NCBI RefSeq assembly: GCF_004136015.1
Contig: NZ_CP024866.1
Span: forward strand, 2,134,460-2,198,459
From: Pseudomonas sp. ACM7
GTDB taxonomy: Bacteria; Pseudomonadota; Gammaproteobacteria; Pseudomonadales; Pseudomonadaceae
Reading direction: 5' to 3'
Length of the DNA stretch: 64,000 nucleotides
The position numbers and the translations under genes were made by a program. A model generated the notes under the pieces. It saw only the letters and a program-made list of their open reading frames with translations, was not told where the DNA came from and searched no databases. Of the stretch, positions 61,247 through 64,000 are shown in pieces. Within the stretch, counting starts at the first letter, position 1. The number at the start of each line of letters is the position of its first letter.

Positions 61247-61866
61247 TTTTGCAGCCCCTTGTCGTTGTAGCGGTAGGTCTTGGCGAGGATGCTCATACGC
61301 AACTTCGGACCACCCTCCGGGTTGGCCGGCGCAAGGTCGAAGTCATGCAGGGTGACAATCCTTGGCAGCCCGGCGACGCCGCTGACGAAGGTGGCAAGGT
61401 CGTGATAGGCACCGGTGACGGTGATCTGGATCGGCAACTCGATGTAGAACTGCTGCGTGTTCTCCGACAGCAGTTTGATCTCTTCGAACTCCAGGCCACT
61501 GCCCAGGCCGGTGCGAGTGATGTCCTCCAGCAGACCGGGCACTTCGGTGTCACTGGGCAATTGCCGTAGCAGTACGCCAAAGGAGTTCTCCATTTCCTTC
61601 ATCTGCTGCGTATACAGCTCCAGATTCGCCGCCATATGGGCTTTGTTGGCGAATTGCTCCTTGAGGGTCGACTCTTCCTCGCGCTTGAGTTTGAGGTGGC
61701 TTTGAAGGTCGCTGATGGAAAAACTGTAGCCCAGCGAAAGCACCAGGATCATGAGCAGGACTCCCGCCAGTGCCTTGATGGCTGGCGGCCAGGAACCCAT
61801 GTTATTGGTGTCCAGGTCGTTGATGTCGATCTTGCGCAGGCCTTCGAACCAGTCAGACAGCCTCAT
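61243..61866 (-). CDS. pilO: Type IV pilus assembly protein PilO
   Basis: 207 residues: cytosolic N-terminus, one membrane helix (about 30-50, IKALAGVLLMILVLSLGYSF), coiled coil (about 55-95) and a periplasmic ferredoxin-like core. It pairs with PilN in the alignment complex. Overlaps pilN by four bases. Confidence 0.95.
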   Translation of the reverse strand: MRLSDWFEGLRKIDINDLDTNNMGSWPPAIKALAGVLLMILVLSLGYSFSISDLQSHLKLKREEESTLKEQFANKAHMAANLELYTQQMKEMENSFGVLLRQLPSDTEVPGLLEDITRTGLGSGLEFEEIKLLSENTQQFYIELPIQITVTGAYHDLATFVSGVAGLPRIVTLHDFDLAPANPEGGPKLRMSILAKTYRYNDKGLQK

Positions 61867-62428
61867 TTGCCGCCCTCCGCAGCGGCGGGCTGAGTCTGAC
61901 GAACGGTCAGCTGAAAGACGTTGGCCTGATCCAGCTGACCGGCGGTCGTCGCTTTGACTTCCGTGAGGGTGGGCGCATCAAACCAATCGGACGCATCCAG
62001 ATTGCGCATCAGGTCTGACACACGATTGTTGGACTCCGCCGCTCCGGTGATGGACAAGGACTTGCCGACCATTTTCACCTCGGTGAAATACACGCCGTCA
62101 GGCAGCGTACGTGCCAGTTGATCAAAAATACGCCCGCTGATCGGCCGGTTGCCTTGCAGGTCCTGGATGATGCGCATGCGCTCGACCAGTTGCTGGCGAC
62201 GGGCCTTCAAATCGCTGATCTGTTTAATCCGCTCATCGACCATGGCAATCTGTTTGCCGATGTAATCGTTACGAGCCACTTGCCGATCGATAGCGCCACT
62301 GATGGCCTGGTTCGCGATCAGCACCGCCCCCACTGACCCCACCAGCACACCGACCAACACCAGCAAAAAGCGTTTGCGGCGGACTTCACGCTGCTCTTCG
62401 CGCCAGGGTAAAAGATTGATCCGCGCCA

Positions 62429-62429
<1 letters not shown>
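61863..62429 (-). CDS. pilN: Type IV pilus assembly protein PilN
   Basis: 188 residues. The conserved cytosolic tail MARINLLPWREEQREVRR (INLLP binds PilM), then one membrane helix (about 23-43), coiled coil and a periplasmic domain. The ATG overlaps the pilM stop by one base (TGATG). Confidence 0.96.
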
Positions 62430-63520
<1,091 letters not shown>

Positions 63521-63601
63521 TTACGGACTCTGTAATATCCGTTGCGTTCAAACCACCCGTCTTGACAGCAGCGCAAATGACGCCCTCGACGGAAAAATGC
63601 T

Positions 63602-63607
63602 TATAAT
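63602..63607 (+). promoter_or_regulatory. Candidate -10 element for ponA
   Basis: A perfect TATAAT about 100 bases before the ponA start in the pilM/ponA divergent gap. The -35 region is poor (ATGACG or TGACGC at non-ideal spacing), so only the -10 is called. Confidence 0.4.
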
Positions 63608-63709
63608 GCCCAGCGTTTTTTTCCGGTTTTTACTTTCAAGCGCGGGTCGTTCCCTGTTTATCTGAACCCTGATGCCAAATTCATTCTTTGCCCTGGATGT
63701 CCAAAAGCC

Positions 63710-64000
63710 TTGATTCGTCTGCTGAAATTTTTCGGTTGGTCCATCGTCGCCGTTTTCTGCGGACTGCTCCTCGGTCTTAGCGGCGCCTTTCTCTACCTTA
63801 GTCCGGGTTTGCCATCCGTGGAGGCGCTGAGAAGCATCCAGTTGCAGATTCCTTTGCGGGTCTTCAGCAGCGACAACAAGCTGATCGCAGAATTTGGCGA
63901 AATGCGCCGCACACCGATCCGGTTCGCCGACATTCCCCCCAATTTCATTAATGCGTTACTAAGTGCTGAAGACGACAACTTCGCCAATCACTACGGTGTC
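63710..64000 (+). CDS. ponA: Penicillin-binding protein 1A, N-terminal part (cut by window edge)
   Basis: 97 codons are present: a short cytosolic start, one membrane helix (SIVAVFCGLLLGLSGAFLYL) and the beginning of the glycosyltransferase domain (RRTPIRFADIPPNFINALLSAEDDNF, catalytic Glu in SAEDDNF). It is a bifunctional peptidoglycan synthase. Start is TTG at 63710; the ribosome site is weak. The divergent arrangement with pilM is the usual Pseudomonas order. Confidence 0.92.
   Translation, partial: MIRLLKFFGWSIVAVFCGLLLGLSGAFLYLSPGLPSVEALRSIQLQIPLRVFSSDNKLIAEFGEMRRTPIRFADIPPNFINALLSAEDDNFANHYGV

Overview
The window is chromosomal DNA of a Pseudomonas, most likely of the P. fluorescens group. 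The gene content, the GC-rich codon use, the dense GTGGGAGCGGGCTTGCTCGCGA-type REP hairpins and the gene order (acyl-CoA dehydrogenase, nhaP2, mscK, selO ... hemE, gltD, gltB, damX, aroB, aroK, pilQPONM, ponA) all fit. From memory this is the PA5020-PA5045 order of P. aeruginosa, with extra blocks inserted. No tRNA, rRNA, insertion sequence or CRISPR array was seen.

Layout. (1) 1-3161, minus strand: a type VI secretion cargo module of vgrG, a DUF4123 adaptor and a probable effector cut by the window edge. (2) 3542-9444: divergent proline-use genes putP and putA, separated by a 464 bp control region carrying six GTTGCA boxes, the half-site that the ribbon-helix-helix domain of PutA binds in enterics. 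(3) 9691-16094: an acyl-CoA dehydrogenase, two chemoreceptors (one behind a clear sigma-28 promoter) and a zapA plus coiled-coil partner pair between them. (4) 16318-24641: nhaP2, mscK, selO, a 73-residue orphan antitoxin-like protein, trxC and an orphan ParA ATPase. (5) 24996-43380: a tightly packed block of 20 co-directional genes forming an aryl polyene (APE) type lipid-pigment pathway. (6) 43543-47497: small envelope proteins, a DUF6124 gene with a strikingly structured leader, and a LysR/MFS pair. (7) 47677-64000: housekeeping genes hemE, gltD-gltB, damX-aroB-aroK-pilQPONM, and the divergent start of ponA.

How the APE block should work (inferred from families). A histidine/phenylalanine/tyrosine ammonia-lyase relative makes an aryl-acrylate starter. 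An AMP-ligase fused to a hot-dog dehydratase activates it onto one of two acyl carrier proteins. A ketosynthase with a Cys-less partner, a second ketosynthase, a ketoreductase and dehydratases extend it to a conjugated polyene. Two acyltransferases and a family-2 glycosyltransferase put it on a lipid. A LolA-like carrier, an MMPL exporter and a DUF3261 lipoprotein move it to the outer membrane. A halogenase-like flavoprotein, a methyltransferase, a thioesterase and an unusual CPA2-type membrane protein complete the set.

Most unusual observations: three REP-type elements sit exactly at the 5' ends of three genes inside the APE operon, one flanked by a 9-bp duplication that recreates the start codon and two read in frame into signal sequences. 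The DUF6124 leader can form a chain of hairpins plus two interleaved long-range helices, which looks like an undescribed structured RNA.
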